The notes under the pieces are model-generated. The model saw nothing but the letters and a program-made list of their open reading frames with translations. It did no database searches and was not told the origin of the DNA. The position numbers and the translations under genes are program-made. From positions 2,294,001-2,358,000 of the forward strand of contig RQOL01000772.1 in the NCBI GenBank assembly GCA_013076295.1: a stretch of 64,000 bases of DNA. The letters are read 5' to 3'. Positions 1 through 12,949 of this stretch are shown here, piece after piece. Numbering within the stretch: the first letter of the stretch is position 1; each line of letters starts with the position of its first letter. Source of the stretch: Sanderia malayensis (lineage: Eukaryota > Cnidaria > Scyphozoa > Semaeostomeae > Pelagiidae).

Positions 1-1684
1 AGGATCAACGTATCTTAATAAAAAAATACCGCTTCTCAAATAAGACAGTGACAATTTCATCGTTCAACTGAGATGAATGCAAATATATTTAATCACAAAA
101 TACGGATGCCCTTGTCGTGGACATTAAAAAAATAGATTCTTTCTAAAACTGCAACTACAATAGCGTACCAAAGTGATGACGTCACAAAAATCTATTTTTA
201 GAATTTTGGAATTCGAGTACCATAATCTAAAAAACCGTCAAAAGTAACATTGCACGAATAAAAAATCACTCCTGCATGTTGAATATTGACTGAGATATGA
301 CAATTTGAAAAATTGGCTTTCAATATGAAATCACCGTATTTTCTGCTTGGTTTATTAAGTTTCAAATCGGCTAAAAAATACAGGGACTTAGTCATGAGAC
401 GCAAGCCTTGAACGTAGCGACAGAGTAGCTATATAATAAAGAAATCTATGGTGAATTGACACAAAAGAACTAGAGGTCTTTCATTTGAGGTCTTAAACAA
501 TGATGGCTTGGCTTGCATTGAATATTGTGATAGAAACATTCTACAATGAGGAAATCTATAGTGATTGAATTGAAACAATTATAAACATCTGTACATGAAG
601 TAATCTAAATTACAAGATCTGTCTTAGATTCCTATCCTAAATACTTGGACGGTGACCATTAAGGTGCCGTGGTAACTATCACTGTATCAGATTTGCATAT
701 CTGCTTTTTATCGAAAACATCGCATTGTCAATGATTTCACCCTGTATTACCATTCACACCAAGATGGAATGTTAAGTGAAAAAACAGTTGACTTATCATG
801 AATACTAGAGCAGCAAACTGTGATTTCACTTGCAATAGGAATTGCTTAAAAGATCTTGATAAATTTGAGTAAGGTGAACAAAAAGAAATTCAATATCCAA
901 TGAAATATGAAGTGAAAGACCTAAGCAGATGGCAGATGACAAAGCAAAAGAAAACAGATTATGTGAAGATTATTGTTGTAAAAATTGTTGACGCATAAAC
1001 TCAATCACTGAAACTAGCAAAATAGGAAGATGATAAATGAATTTACTGGTAACATGAAGAAACATTTGAAAAAAATTGAGAAATCAAAGAAAGCAAAATT
1101 GGATTGATAATCGAGTCGAAAACAAACAAAATGCAAATCAACAAAGGTTGCAGAAAACATATTATTTGATGTGCATTGTCGGCATAATAATAACAATAAT
1201 AATAATAGTACCTTATTTGCACAGGGTAATTCAATCAGCTATAAATCTAGCTGCTATAAAGAGAAGACATGTAATCGCATTGCGACAAGACTGGTATAAA
1301 AATAGAAAATGGTTAGTACAGAAGAACAAGTACAAGCAAGAAGAGAAGGAAGAAAGAGTAGAGCAAAAATAATTAACGACGTGTGGTGATCAGGAGCTTT
1401 AAGATCACAAAAGAATTGATGAAAAGACAGGTTAGACTGAAGTATAAATACCTGATAGTTGACATTATTCTGATTAGCTAACCGCTTTCCTATTGTAATA
1501 CTGGAAATTGATTGAGAATAGCCAATAAGCCAACAATTGTCAACAGTGAGAGGTTGTGAATTGAAACAAGCATTTCATATTGCATGGAGAGAGAGAGACA
1601 AAGGTCTGGAAAGATTCGAAAAAGTAAACCAGAAAATCACTGTATGACAATAAGAGAAGAACTAAGGTTGAAGGATCTTTAAGA
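1..1684. other. Gap with no supportable gene
   Basis: AT-rich sequence with no exon I can tie to a known protein. A plus frame at 1076-1372 has one strongly hydrophobic stretch followed by a basic tail, but it has no ATG. A minus frame at 198-404 has an ATG but no recognisable domain. A partial direct similarity (motif GAAATCTATRGTGA near 442 and 550) hints at an old small duplication. It may hold the promoter of the fibrinogen-domain gene downstream. Confidence 0.5.
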
Positions 1685-3270
1685 ATGGAACAACTCAGGC
1701 TAATACTAATAATTAGTCTAATCCTACAAGTAAAGTACGCCGAAACTCAAATTATTAGCGCAGGGACATATTATTTGAAAGATGAGGGTGAAGTAGGTGA
1801 GGTAGAAAGCAAATCAGAAGAGAAATACGATCAACCAATTCTGGATAAACAGATGTTTTGGTGCAGCAGTAGCGAATCATGCGGAGAAATCGGAAAATTA
1901 AAAGGTCAGAAAAAGTATGAGGTAGTCGAGAATGACAGAGAGAAGTATGAGGGAATATTGAAGAAACTTAAATCAGGTGAGAAGTCAACAAATTGCAAAA
2001 ACTATTGCACATTGTTTGAGCAATTGCTCACTTCTGTTTTCAACCTTATTGCAAACCTAAAACTATCGTCAACTCGAAACAAACTTCCACCATTCGATTC
2101 GACGATAAAAGCTCTTTCCCATTAAAATTTAAGTGACTTCGTAGCTAATACTTCGTGAACGACCAATCATAAACAGGTGGTTAAATAACCAATTAAAAAT
2201 TATATGTCTACTAGCTAACACTCCTAAAAGGGCGCGACAGTGAATTAAGCATATTGATATTGGATTATTTGAGGCAGACCTTTTTCCAAATGATGTTGTA
2301 TTGAAAATTGCATCGTCAAAACATAGTGGCATTTCCAATAGAACATGATAATTATTTCGTACGATTCATTCATGCTGATGATCATAAAATTGAGAGCAAC
2401 CTGGGAATAGAACCATGTAAAATATACATAGATATAATCCAGGAGTCTGCTAATCTAAACACGACTAATTTTTATGTTAGTCGTTTCTCCAGTGTGTACA
2501 TTAAATAAATCCAGTCCATCTTATTCATTAGCCAACTGTCTATAAATATAGCAATGCCTCGATTGGTTAAATTATATTAAACTGTGTTTGGCTCTAAAGG
2601 TTTTAATGACTGTAAAGAAGCTCAAAAACATGGATTCCTAACCAATTCCGTCATTGATATATCATGGCAAAATGGATCGTCATTCAGAGGCTATTGCAAC
2701 ATGGTAACAGACGGTGGAGGTTGGGTTGTCTTTCAGCGCAGAATAAACAATGACGTGGATTTCTATCGAAATTGGAAGGAATATCGAAATGGGTTTGGGT
2801 CGGTGTATGGAAGCTTTTGGCTTGGCTTGGAAGCAATTCACAAACTGACACAAATGAAAAACGTAACTCTGAGAGTCGACTTGAAAGACAAAAATGGCAC
2901 AACTGGGTATGCGAAATATCCAAATTTTCAAATCCTGAGCGAAGATCAAGGCTATATGCTTAAAATTGGAAAATATGAAAGTGGCAACCTTGGTGATTCA
3001 TTAAAAGAAAATAATAATATGAAATTTACAACAGCAGATCGTGATAATGATGAAATGACTAATCCCGACCATCCTAACTGCGCCGAGACATACAAGGGAC
3101 CATGGTGGCATAACCGTTGCTTTAAATGTAATTTAAATAATCTGTTCTATTATGAAGAGAATATACCACCAACAGCCGAAAATGCCGCTACAATGACATG
3201 GCATACATGGACAAATCAATATGTCCAAGAAATATCATATTCACAAATGATGCTTCGAGTTGACGACTAA
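1685..3270 (+). CDS. Secreted fibrinogen-domain (FReD) protein, internal splicing unresolved
   Basis: The ATG at 1685 opens a 146-codon frame that begins with a signal peptide (MEQLRLILIISLILQ), followed by an acidic, lysine-rich region with several cysteines. The last exon, up to the stop at 3270, encodes an essentially complete fibrinogen C-terminal domain: NDCKEA at the start, the GGGWVVFQRR core, WKEYRNGFG, the calcium-loop-like DRDNDE, NCAETYKGPWW and a final YSQMMLRVDD. A stop (TAA, 2578-2580) lies just upstream in that frame, so the domain must be reached by splicing; a likely acceptor is the AG before GTTTTAATGACTG (about 2599). A middle frame (2308-2508) may supply another exon, but I could not resolve the junctions. 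FReD proteins are usually extracellular lectin, adhesion or immune recognition molecules; the ligand here is unknown. A pseudogene is not excluded. Confidence 0.7.
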
Positions 3271-3672
3271 AGCAACTGCGCAAATGATTAAACATTACAG
3301 AGAGACTTCATGAATATATCTTATTGGCACCTATTCACATTATAAATGCAATTTACACAGTTCATGTCTTGATATTAATGGCAGCAAATACCGTTACAAT
3401 GTATGCCATTGGATGCACATAGAATAGTATATGTAAACCAATATGTCGACTAATATATATATTGTATAGTCATTAGCCATTATTTGTTGTGGAATCAATA
3501 TATGTCCAGGGTATAACAAATTGATTGATATTACCACACATACGAAATCTCATTTTGGTTTGATGACGATGATAATGATGTTGATAATAATGATTAAATT
3601 AGCTCTGAACTGAATATTTACATGGTTGGATGGATTTGAATGTGGAATTCAGAGGTACGAACTTTCCGGCAA
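3271..3672. other. Convergent intergenic gap
   Basis: This 402-bp stretch lies between the stops of the fibrinogen-domain gene (+) and UBE3B (-). It should hold both 3' UTRs. It is AT-rich with a short GATGATGATAATGATG-type low-complexity run near 3563-3595. I see no gene. Confidence 0.5.
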
Positions 3673-6600
3673 TTAGGAAAGTTCGAATCCAGCTCCCGAT
3701 TGAATAGCGTATCGTAGTTTGTCCCGTAGCAAAGACCTCCTTTTATAGTTTGGCAGTTTAAGAAGGTTGAAACACGTTGAGGCGGTAGGCAGCCTCCCAC
3801 CGGAGTCACGGCCTCGATTTCGTATACCGAAAAACCCACGCACAACGCTACCGACGGTATCACCAGTATCCTGACAAAACAGGATATTGAATTGAATTGC
3901 ACCACGTCTTAATAATACTCTAATGAATACATGAGACAACATTCAAATATTGTAGAAATAAAAATTTCACTTACTTCTTCATCAGAGCATTCAACATATC
4001 GAATTGTAAAAGCAGGTTCTAGATGCTTGAATCCCAGCAAAGGCGGGTTAGAGCAACTTGTCACAAACTGTTAATAAAAACTTGAATCATTTATAATACA
4101 CCAACTACTGTATGAAATACTATTTGAGCTACTTTGACCGCCTTGGTGAAATATATTGATGTTACTAAATAAATAAATAAATAACAAACCTTGAGAAATT
4201 GCTTCTTTTCATTCTGATTAAAGTCGTTTTCTAAAATGTCCCAAAGCCACAAGATAACACGATGCCCCGGGTGATATCCACCATAATATTGCACAAATTG
4301 CCTGAAAAAATAATTTAATTTATAAACGTCTATTATTCTTCAGGATCAAAGTTGAACTCGTAGAACAATTTTAAACAAATAAAAACTAAATAACTTACTT
4401 TAAATCTGCAAAATCAATATCAGAAGTGTCTCCCGAAATCAATCGTTGAAACTCAGGAGGAGAAAAAATGCTGAGCCATTCCATGTTTATAACTGATCGA
4501 AAACCACGGATAAATGCTTGCGTTTGCTCACGAATGTGAGTGGATAAACGAAATTTCGCCATCAAATGGATATAGGAGAATCTAAAAAGTAAATACAGTT
4601 ATTGATCTTTATGTAGGTAAAGCTAGTATTTATACATATTACTTTTAAAGTATACATTCATGATAAAAATGTGTATTGTTCATTAGTAATCAAGTCCTAC
4701 TTATTGGCATTTGTTACTTTGATTGCTCTACCACCAGGCTTCAAATCATGTGTTACTACCTAAAATAAATGTACATCAACGTTTGGAGAATTTTTCATGT
4801 AATACATTATCGAATAATTTATTGATTAATCGGCCATGACGGTATTGCACAACGAGACGGCAATACACCAGGTATTAAGTTAAGGAATGTTAGAGAAAGT
4901 AAAATTACCTTTCCAATGACATCTTCATCGTATGAATATGTCAATTCTAAATCACCCACATCGCCATCATAACTCTTCAAAAAACAACGAATACGACATT
5001 TTCATTACGGAATTCCCTGCTATTATCATTGAGAATAGATCCCTGTTGAAATGATTACCTTGATAAAACAAAGACTTTTGTACATTTCTGAGTCAAGAGA
5101 TGGTAATTCATCAATTGAGCTGTATAAAGCACCATGTTGCCTGCTTAACAATTGGCCCAAGAAAAATGAAGCAAATGGGACATCGACAAGAATTCCCTGT
5201 AAAATTTAAAGTAATTACAACAACTAACGATGATGGCATTGGGGTTCTAGCAGCTACACAGCTGATGTGGTCCTACAGCCTGTGTCTCTATAATGATATT
5301 TTAGAACTCATTAGTACATCAGACCTCGCAAGAAATGCAACCGTTCGTGTATCCAATTATAGAACGTAAACATAAGCAAAACAATTGAAGAAAGTTTCTA
5401 TATTTTCCACTGTTAATGTATTTACCTCGAAAACAGCTTTGGCAAGCATTTTGCCAACAAATTCAAATAACTGAAGATGATTCTCTTGAATAAACGACGT
5501 TGATGATGGATATAACTTTTGATCAGTTGTCATCTGAGATTAATTACACATTATCAAACTTCAAGAAACATTCAATAAAACAAAAATAAATGAAGTAAAA
5601 ACAAAAATAAGTGAAGTAAAAACAAAAATATGCCATTATTTTGTCAGATGTTTCCGTTATGAAATTAAGGGATGCATATACCTTGAATAAACAGAGTTGA
5701 GGATTGAATGCTTTTGCTATCGTATCTTCCAAAAATTCTTTGAAAACTCCATCAAGATCTATGCCAGCCTCGTTTAGGCCCTTAAACAGAAAGCACATGA
5801 ATTACAATCAAGAAACAATCATTGAATCATAGAATCATTGAATCATTGAATCATAGAATCATTGATCAAGTACGATACATTCGCACAGCACAGAGATATC
5901 TTTTATTAGATTTCAAGGAGAAATCACAGAGTGTGACTGGCAGTGGTGTATACCAATTACATTGACTACCTGTTCATTGACAAAGTTGATGCGAATAATT
6001 CCCTTCAACTGTTCGCCATTCAATCTACTGAGCTGCTCGTATCCATCCTAAATTAAAATGCAAAGCAAATCAGATGTAATCAAACCTTACGTCCATTTGT
6101 ATAGACTCAAAGCTTTATCGTGGGTGGCAAAGTATAACCAATGAGAACTGACTTCTAGCAATCTACTTCTTCGAATGGTGACCAACGCACTTGGTCTTGA
6201 TGTCTCTTTGAATATTCCCAAGGATTCTTTGTCTGACTCTATCCACCGACGGAATATTTGCACTCTCTAAACAAACAAATAATTATATTTGGATTGGATA
6301 CTATATTGTGGTTATGTTGGCATCATTAACTAGCTCTTTGAGTGTATCAAATAGAATGGCCTTTCTACAATAGATTCACAATTTTTTTACAATTTGCAAT
6401 AAAGGTGGTCTTATGACAAATGTGGAAAGAATCGATGAATATGCGAATGGAACTCTTACCACTCGGTGAGGTACTACATGAGGTATCTTCTTTAAGATAA
6501 TTAACGATCTTTTCTTGTTTGATTCTAACTCCGAGAGAAATTGCTTTATTTTCAGTTCTCTGAAAATAAAAACACTACAGAATTAACTAATAAATACAAA

Positions 6601-9600
6601 GCGAACGAGGATGCTAATAAAAAATGAAATGAAAAAAATGAAAGAAATAATGACGATGATAATACTTGGCAATCCAGTGGCCAGGTGGAGTGAATGATCT
6701 TCTGCAATCTCGATCATAAAGTAAAAAAAGCAATGTCAGTGCAGAATTCAGAAATGATGAATCACGCTCTTCTTGATCAGTGACTTCAGATTTCTTTGAA
6801 GATTTTCTATCTAGAAGTAGATGAAATAACTAGCATGACAAAAGTGATCCTCCTAGCTCTGGAAAGCAAAACTCCGAAGGGTAAAGAGAAACATACCAAA
6901 AGAATATTGCATCCAGATAATCTTGAAAACAACGGAATTAAGAAAAGCAGACAATCGTTGCGAATCATCCAATGAAAAAGGTTTCTGTTTATCATAAAAT
7001 TCTCCATCATCAATAATCCTAAGGAATAGAGATCAGTATATAGAAATTGAAAGCGAAAGATTTTCATACAAATGCTATGAATTATGAAAATGAAGAAATA
7101 CTTACGGAAGTAACTGAGAACAACAATCGCAGAACAATGTGAGCAACGCATTCAAAGGGTCTGGTAATGAATCAGATTGGCCAGTTATATAATTCAAAAT
7201 GAATTTCAATCCACCATCTGGTCCAAGGCAGTATAAAAATCTCCACAAACGGATGATAATCTTTTCATTTAAACTTAAAGCTGAAATCAATGTAAATCAT
7301 AATCAAACGATAATATTTAAAGAGACATACAATCTAACAAAATCAAAACATCTATAAATTCTTTTCTATAGGGATGATTGTAATCAATTCAACGTACTTG
7401 CAAATATTTCCATTCTCAATTGAGTAAGCGTAGAAGCCAACAATTGAAATAACTCGCATGTCCTTGCTACATCAAGTACTAGTGAATCCTTTAGATCGCA
7501 GTGAATTGACTTTCGTGATGATTTTCCAAATGCACGCCTTAATAACCCTAAAGAATAATAAGTCAAAAATGTCAACGAAATCGAATATTAAAAGTACTCA
7601 GCTTCGGACCCAAGAAGTTTGAAGAATTGTCCACGAAAACTGAAACTTGTCTCAAATTTTGGATTTTTAAAACTCGTTGTTGCAAGAAGCCCTCGGGACC
7701 AACTTTTGAACCAATTGTCCTAGAGAGCTGAAAATTGTGTCAAAATGATCAGAAGGCCCTAATTAGTAGGTTTAGACTATTTGTTTGCCAAATTTCGGTC
7801 TATTTCAAAATGTCAATTTGCCGATTGGAACGTTCATGGAGTATACATAAAGTAATTCACTTGTTGCAGCTAACCCTCTGGACCAACTATTGAACCAATT
7901 GTCCTAGAGAGCTGAAACTTGTGTCAAAATGATCAGAAGGCCCTAATTAGTAGGTTTAGACTATTTGTTTGCCAAATTTCGGTCAATTTCAAAATGTCAA
8001 TTTGGGGATTTGAGCGTTCATGGAGTATACATAAAGTAGCTAAATCACTTGTTGCAGCAAGCCCACCAATTGTCCTAGAGAGCTGAAACTTGTGTCAAAA
8101 TGATCAGAAGGCCCTAATTAGTAGGTTTAGACTATTTGTTTGCCAAATTTCGGTCAATTTCAAAATGTCAATTTGGGGATTTGAGCGTTCATGGAGTATA
8201 CATAAAGTAGCTAAATCACTTGTTGCAGCAAGCCCACCAATTGTCCTAGAGAGCTGAAACTTGTGTCAAAATGATCAGAAGGCCCTAATTAGTAGGTTTA
8301 GACTATTTGTTTGCCAAATTTCGGTCTATTTCAAAATGTCAATTTGGGGATTTGAGCGTTCATGGAGTATAGCTACATAAAGTAAATCACTTGTTGCAGC
8401 AAGCCCTCGGGGACCAACTTTTGAACCAATTGTCCAAGAGAGCTGAAACTTGTGTCAAAATGATCAGAAGGCCCTAATTAGTAGGTTTCGACAATTTTTT
8501 TGCCAAATTTCGGTCTATTTCAAAATGTCAATTTGGGGATTTGAGCGTTCATGGAGTATAGCTACATAAAGTGAATCACTTGTTGCAGCAAGCCCTCGGG
8601 GACCAACTTTTGAACCAATTGTCCTAGAGAGCTGAAACTTGTGTCAAAATGATCAGAACATCAGCAGGTTTTGACTCAAAGTTTGGATTTTGCATTTTCA
8701 AAATTCATTGATACGATTTACGACGAGAGCTGTTTACCTTTTTCTGAGGCTTTCTTGTTAGAATCGGACTGAATATTTTTGTCCTCGTCAAATGAAGGCA
8801 ACGATGCAAATAATTTCTCGACGACCTTTGCGTTCCATAGAAGTCTCAATTGAGTTGTGACGTTTATAGTTGACTCTGTTTCCCAGCTATGAAAAATATA
8901 ACAAATGGTGTTTTATTACATTGCTATGGGAAAATGTGCTGGAAGCATGCGAAGAGTGCAACGAGCAGAATAGGAGTGTAATTTATGTTTCGCATTCTGT
9001 GTATCCCAAGTGTATTGGTCACCATAAAACCACTAGAGTGATAGTAGGAAGGGTACATTGATGTCCACAGGGATCCATTGATATATTAAAATAATAGCAT
9101 TGTGAACACAATTATTGGTTGGCGAAGATTAAATGCTCATTGGAAACATGCATTCGGAGATGCTCCGTTGTGGCATCATGATGGGTTGGTTTGTTTTCCC
9201 TTCTAAACAATGGGCCATTTCTCTTGGAACTTCTCAAGCAAAAACAACTTGAAATGGGAACAGCATTTGCTCGTACAGTAAATAGTGCACTATAAAAAGT
9301 TACCATAAATTATGAATAATTTGTTGAGCAATTAGGTCTAGAAATAAGCCTGGATTTTTTTAGCTAGGTACCAGAATTCCTACCTGGAGTTTCCAGATTG
9401 CATGAACCAACCAAGTAATGGATGCCATTTTGTCAGATTAGATTGTTTCTTCACAACATAAGTTTGACAATGTCCTAATATACTAACGACAATGTTCTAA
9501 AAATTAAAAGGTTTATCAAAATTAAATTAGAATGAAACGAATTAATGTTAGCAAATAAGAATTCAATTAATTAAAATGCTTCATGTAAAATACTTGCCAC

Positions 9601-12600
9601 AAACTGCGAGCGGACTTCATTGAAGTTCTGGAAAAGAAGAAATTACAAATATCGAATCGCACCACAAAATACTTGGTCAATTTAATGATTTGATTGGCTG
9701 ATTCTAGTTGCATAAGAATACATTGATGACGTCGACAAAGGAACCCATTGTTGAATTGGACGAATGAGAATTGAAAAAATGAAAACAAAATGTCCCGGAT
9801 CATACCTCGCTTCTTGTAACATCAGCTTTTCCCAATAACAAATGCACCATATTGCCTTCAAATGAACGAATTCAACAAAAATAGCAGATTAATGCGTGCA
9901 ATTCGGTGAAAAATTGTTGATGAAGATATTATAAATGAAAAATGCTTTACACATACCAAGAAGACATAATGCTTTATTTCCTTCTAAAGAATTGAAGATA
10001 ATTCTCATATCCTGTTGGTCAGATAAAATTGATAGCACCTTCTGCACAATATGATGTTCCTTGATAAGGTTGAGACCCTGAAATGGCACAAAATAGCAAT
10101 TGAGACAACAACCAAACTTTAATGCAGCGCACTTTAACTGAAAGACTTGAACTTGTAAAGAATACAAGATATTTCTGTAGGTATGAGTTCGAGCCCATTG
10201 GAAGGCAGATGAATGAAATGACATGATCATACAAAAATGATAACTACCTCGGGGCATTTTTCTTCAAGATGAAGTGTAAACGCAGGTAAACTTAAAACAT
10301 GCAAAATGTAGATGATCATCGCGCTTGTTGTAAATTGCGACAGTAAAAGGGGCCTGGAACGAAATTTAAATCACAGAACTCTACTAAGCCAATAGGACAG
10401 AAAAGAAAGGCAAGTTAAGAGTATCGACATAGAACATAGTCAAACCTGAAGCTTAATGTCGTTACTGCTAACATTTGCATTTTATTTATTCCAATATTTG
10501 ATCTTTTGATTCCATTCAATACAAAAACCTATATTGAAATAAAAAAGAGTCATTAATTGTGAAAATTAATAATTTTGATAATTATATAGCGTTGAAGACT
10601 CTTTGACCATAGCTTAATACTTGCTAAGATTAGATTAAATGTTTAAATATCAATTTACTTCTTACCTCAAGAGAACTGTACAGACCTTTTGCAATCAAAT
10701 CGTTCAAGACGGTGGAGCAAAGTTGCTGCATAACAGGTTGTATATTGTGTCCTGCGAAATCGAAATCAAACATTTGGACATGTACAGTGATATAGCAAAG
10801 ACATCTCGATTAAAAATTTAAAATAAATAATTAAAATATTCCGATTATCTTCACCTCCTTTCATGCTTAATATTTTCCAGTTTTTACAGTCGGTAAATAC
10901 CATAAGCTAAAAAAGTAAGGTAAATCGATTAGAAAATAAAGATGGAAAAAGGGGAAAGTTAGGCACAAATAAAAACATTGCTTCTCACCATGGAAAGAAA
11001 TATGTCGGCAGTTTCTGAATCATTACATAAATATGGCTGAAAAATACAATTATTGTAAACATATATAATATATCGTAGAATATTTAAATTCAGCGTTATC
11101 TGACAAACTTTTCATACGGTAATACAATTAACCTTACATTTATTTGCTTAAGATATTTGCAGCAGATGTTAAGGACATCTTTCAATTGTTTAATCCAAGA
11201 AGCGGTGTGCTCTTTAGACAGCATTACCGACATATACCAAAACTATTCATTAAAATAAGACACACATTATGTAGATATACAATCGATAGTCTTTTTAAGC
11301 ATAGATTAAGATCTGTAAATAAACATAGAACTTAGATCTTGAAAAAAGCTTACCTTTGGGTCGGATTCCGTATTAAGATTAATTAAAATAACTTGACATA
11401 AAGTCTTTATCTGTTTAATAGCATTGTTGTCTTTTCCATTTATGAATACCAGTTTTCTTGCCAAATCGTATATCGTTAAAGCTGTAAAAGAATGTAATTA
11501 TCACAGCAAATTCATAGATAAACAAAAGTATAATAAACAAATCATATGGAGTAAAAATAAGTTACCAGACACTTTCTTTTTGATTTCATTCCGTTCAGTT
11601 GATTCAATTAAGGTTTTATTAAATTCATGCCTGAAAACAAATAATTAAATATTAAATTTCGGCGATTGAAATTGATTGAAATAATATCTGGGTTGGGTGA
11701 AATAGATTTTCAAATCGATTGAATACAACTCTTAAAGGGTCCAATCCTTTTCGATAATAGCTCCTGGTCAGTTCGAGATAAATTTCCAGCCGTTTGGCAA
11801 AAATGTTTCAAAAGATAAAGGTCCTACAACATCGTGCGCAAGCGCAAATGAAAGCCAACAGTGACCTAAGGCTATGTTAAGGTCGCTAGATTCGAGGTTG
11901 GCGCTCCCAGTTTTTATGCTAGAGAGACCGGACAAATTTTGTTCTGTGCAGGAACCTATGGTGAACAGGAATATCGAAATATTTTTAACATTTTTAGAAA
12001 ATGTGACCCACAGTCCAGGAACTAGACGCTTGGTCGTCATCCGACTGTAGATTTTTGGCTATGGTAATGTTAAGGTCGCTAGATTCGAGGTTGGCGCTCC
12101 CAGTTTTTATGTTAGAGAGACCGGACAAATTTTGTTCTGTGCAGGAACCTACTCTTAGGTGCCTAATTTCCGGGGGGGTCCCAATTAGCGGGGAGGGGTC
12201 GGATTTTTTGTTCAAAATTAATTGCCGGGGGGGTCCCAATTAGCGGGGGGGTTGGATTTTTGTGACTCAATTTTTATCTTATTTTGTCTATGCAAGACTG
12301 GTATCTATTTATTTTGTGATTTTGAATACTCTGATATGAATTTTCAATACGCGTCACTTACGCGAAGTTGAAAAATTTAATAAGCGGGGGGGTCCTAATA
12401 GGAGCGGGGGGTTGGAAAAATTTTCAAAAATTAATCAGCGGGGGGGGGACGGCAACTAGGCACCTAAGAGTATGGTGAACAGGAATATCGAAAAATGTTC
12501 AAATAATTTTGGAAATTTTGAACTCCTTGCCTTTCTTTGTGCGTGCAGTGGTCATACTCTGCACAGTCTAAACTGCAGACCTGCAAACTCGATCCCGGAA

Positions 12601-12949
12601 AGGTGGGCGGACGTGCTTGACAAACTATCCGTAAAGTAAATGATACAGGAAAAATAAGACACCTACCGAATGCTATTTATGAGACGTCTTCGCGTTATAA
12701 ATCTTCTTACGACTGCCTGAACCAAAGAATGAATAATTAAGGCAATGCCAAACTGCTTCCCTAGGCCCAAAATTAAAATTTAAGGCCATTATTCTAAATG
12801 CACCTTTTAAAGACGATTGCTTGCCATACCTGGATTTTAATAACTGCAGTGTATTTTCTTTTCTCTTCTAAGCGTCTCAATCTTGCAGCTTGGTTTGATT
12901 CTACAATATTTAATGATCTATTCGGATCGTTTGTGCCAGAAAACATCAT
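3673..12949 (-). CDS. UBE3B: HECT-type E3 ubiquitin ligase UBE3B, about 30 exons
   Basis: This is a complete UBE3B-like ligase, which moves ubiquitin from an E2 to its own cysteine and then to a substrate. The first exon starts at ATG 12949 ([12 protein letters not shown]) and, with the next exon (about 12665-12722), forms an IQ motif (IKIQ then [11 protein letters not shown]). Middle exons match the UBE3B helical region, e.g. [11 protein letters not shown] (7105-7280) and WKILSMK (about 10860-10900). The HECT domain begins near [18 protein letters not shown] (about 5681-5781). Its last exons are 4701-4759, 4399-4581 ([17 protein letters not shown]), 4190-4301 ([16 protein letters not shown]), 3975-4067 and 3673-3870. 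The catalytic cysteine sits in [16 protein letters not shown] (codon 3772-3774) and the protein ends GFELS, as in human UBE3B. Two introns are swollen by repeats: about 7.55-8.73 kb and 11.65-12.66 kb. Exact borders of the middle exons are approximate. Confidence 0.93.
5570..5640. repeat. Short AT-rich tandem repeat in a UBE3B intron
   Basis: A unit of about 20 bp (AAACAAAAATAAGTGAAGTA) is repeated two to three times with small changes. A second low-complexity run built on GAATCATAGAATCATT follows at 5823-5866. Both are intronic microsatellite-like sequence with no coding sense. Confidence 0.6.
7600..8690. repeat. Satellite-like tandem array inside a UBE3B intron
   Basis: About six degenerate units of 171-189 bp lie head to tail. 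The anchor GATCAGAA recurs at 7747, 7931, 8102, 8273, 8462 and 8651, giving spacings of 184, 171, 171, 189 and 189 bp. Each unit carries GAGAGCTGAAACTTGTGTCA, then AATTAGTAGGTTT, a TTTCGGTC block, TTCAAAATGTCAATTTG, and ACTTGTTGCAGCAAGCC. The order of blocks matches the 175-bp satellite at 28.5-38.0 kb (GAGAGCTG, TGATCAG, TTAGTA, TTTTTCAGTC, TTCAAAATTTG), so the two arrays look like distant members of one family. The variable spacing comes from presence or absence of segments such as CTCGGGGACCAACTTTTGAA. Confidence 0.8.
11871..12495. repeat. Duplicated roughly 105-bp block in a UBE3B intron, second copy split by a transposon
   Basis: The block that begins TTAAGGTCGCTAGATTCGAG and ends GAACAGGAATATCGAAA occurs at about 11877-11979 and again from about 12070. 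In the second copy the block is interrupted at AACCTA by the element at 12152-12470 and resumes at 12471. The copies are nearly identical, so the duplication is recent or homogenised. Flanks before 11871 (CCAACAGTGACCTAAGG) are not repeated. Confidence 0.8.
12152..12470. mobile_element. TA-flanked MITE (319 bp) with G-run interior
   Basis: Terminal inverted repeats are CTCTTAGGTGCCTA at the left and its exact complement TAGGCACCTAAGAG at the right; similarity continues weakly inward. The element is flanked by TA on both sides (12150-12151 and 12471-12472). The neighbouring copy of the host repeat at about 11955 reads AACCTATGGTG without interruption, which is the empty site with a single TA. 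This fits Tc1/mariner-type insertion of a non-autonomous element. Inside are several runs of six to nine G with direct repeats of GGGGGGGTCCCAATTAGCGG. No coding capacity. Confidence 0.85.

Noticed and set aside
1076..1372. 98-codon plus frame with one hydrophobic segment
   Set aside because: No ATG start, no recognisable domain and low-complexity composition (poly-Ile from ATA/ATT repeats).
11768..12243. Minus and plus frames (90, 81 and 62 codons) that share identical peptide stretches
   Set aside because: The identity comes from the duplicated intronic block; no domain, and the frames cross transposon borders.
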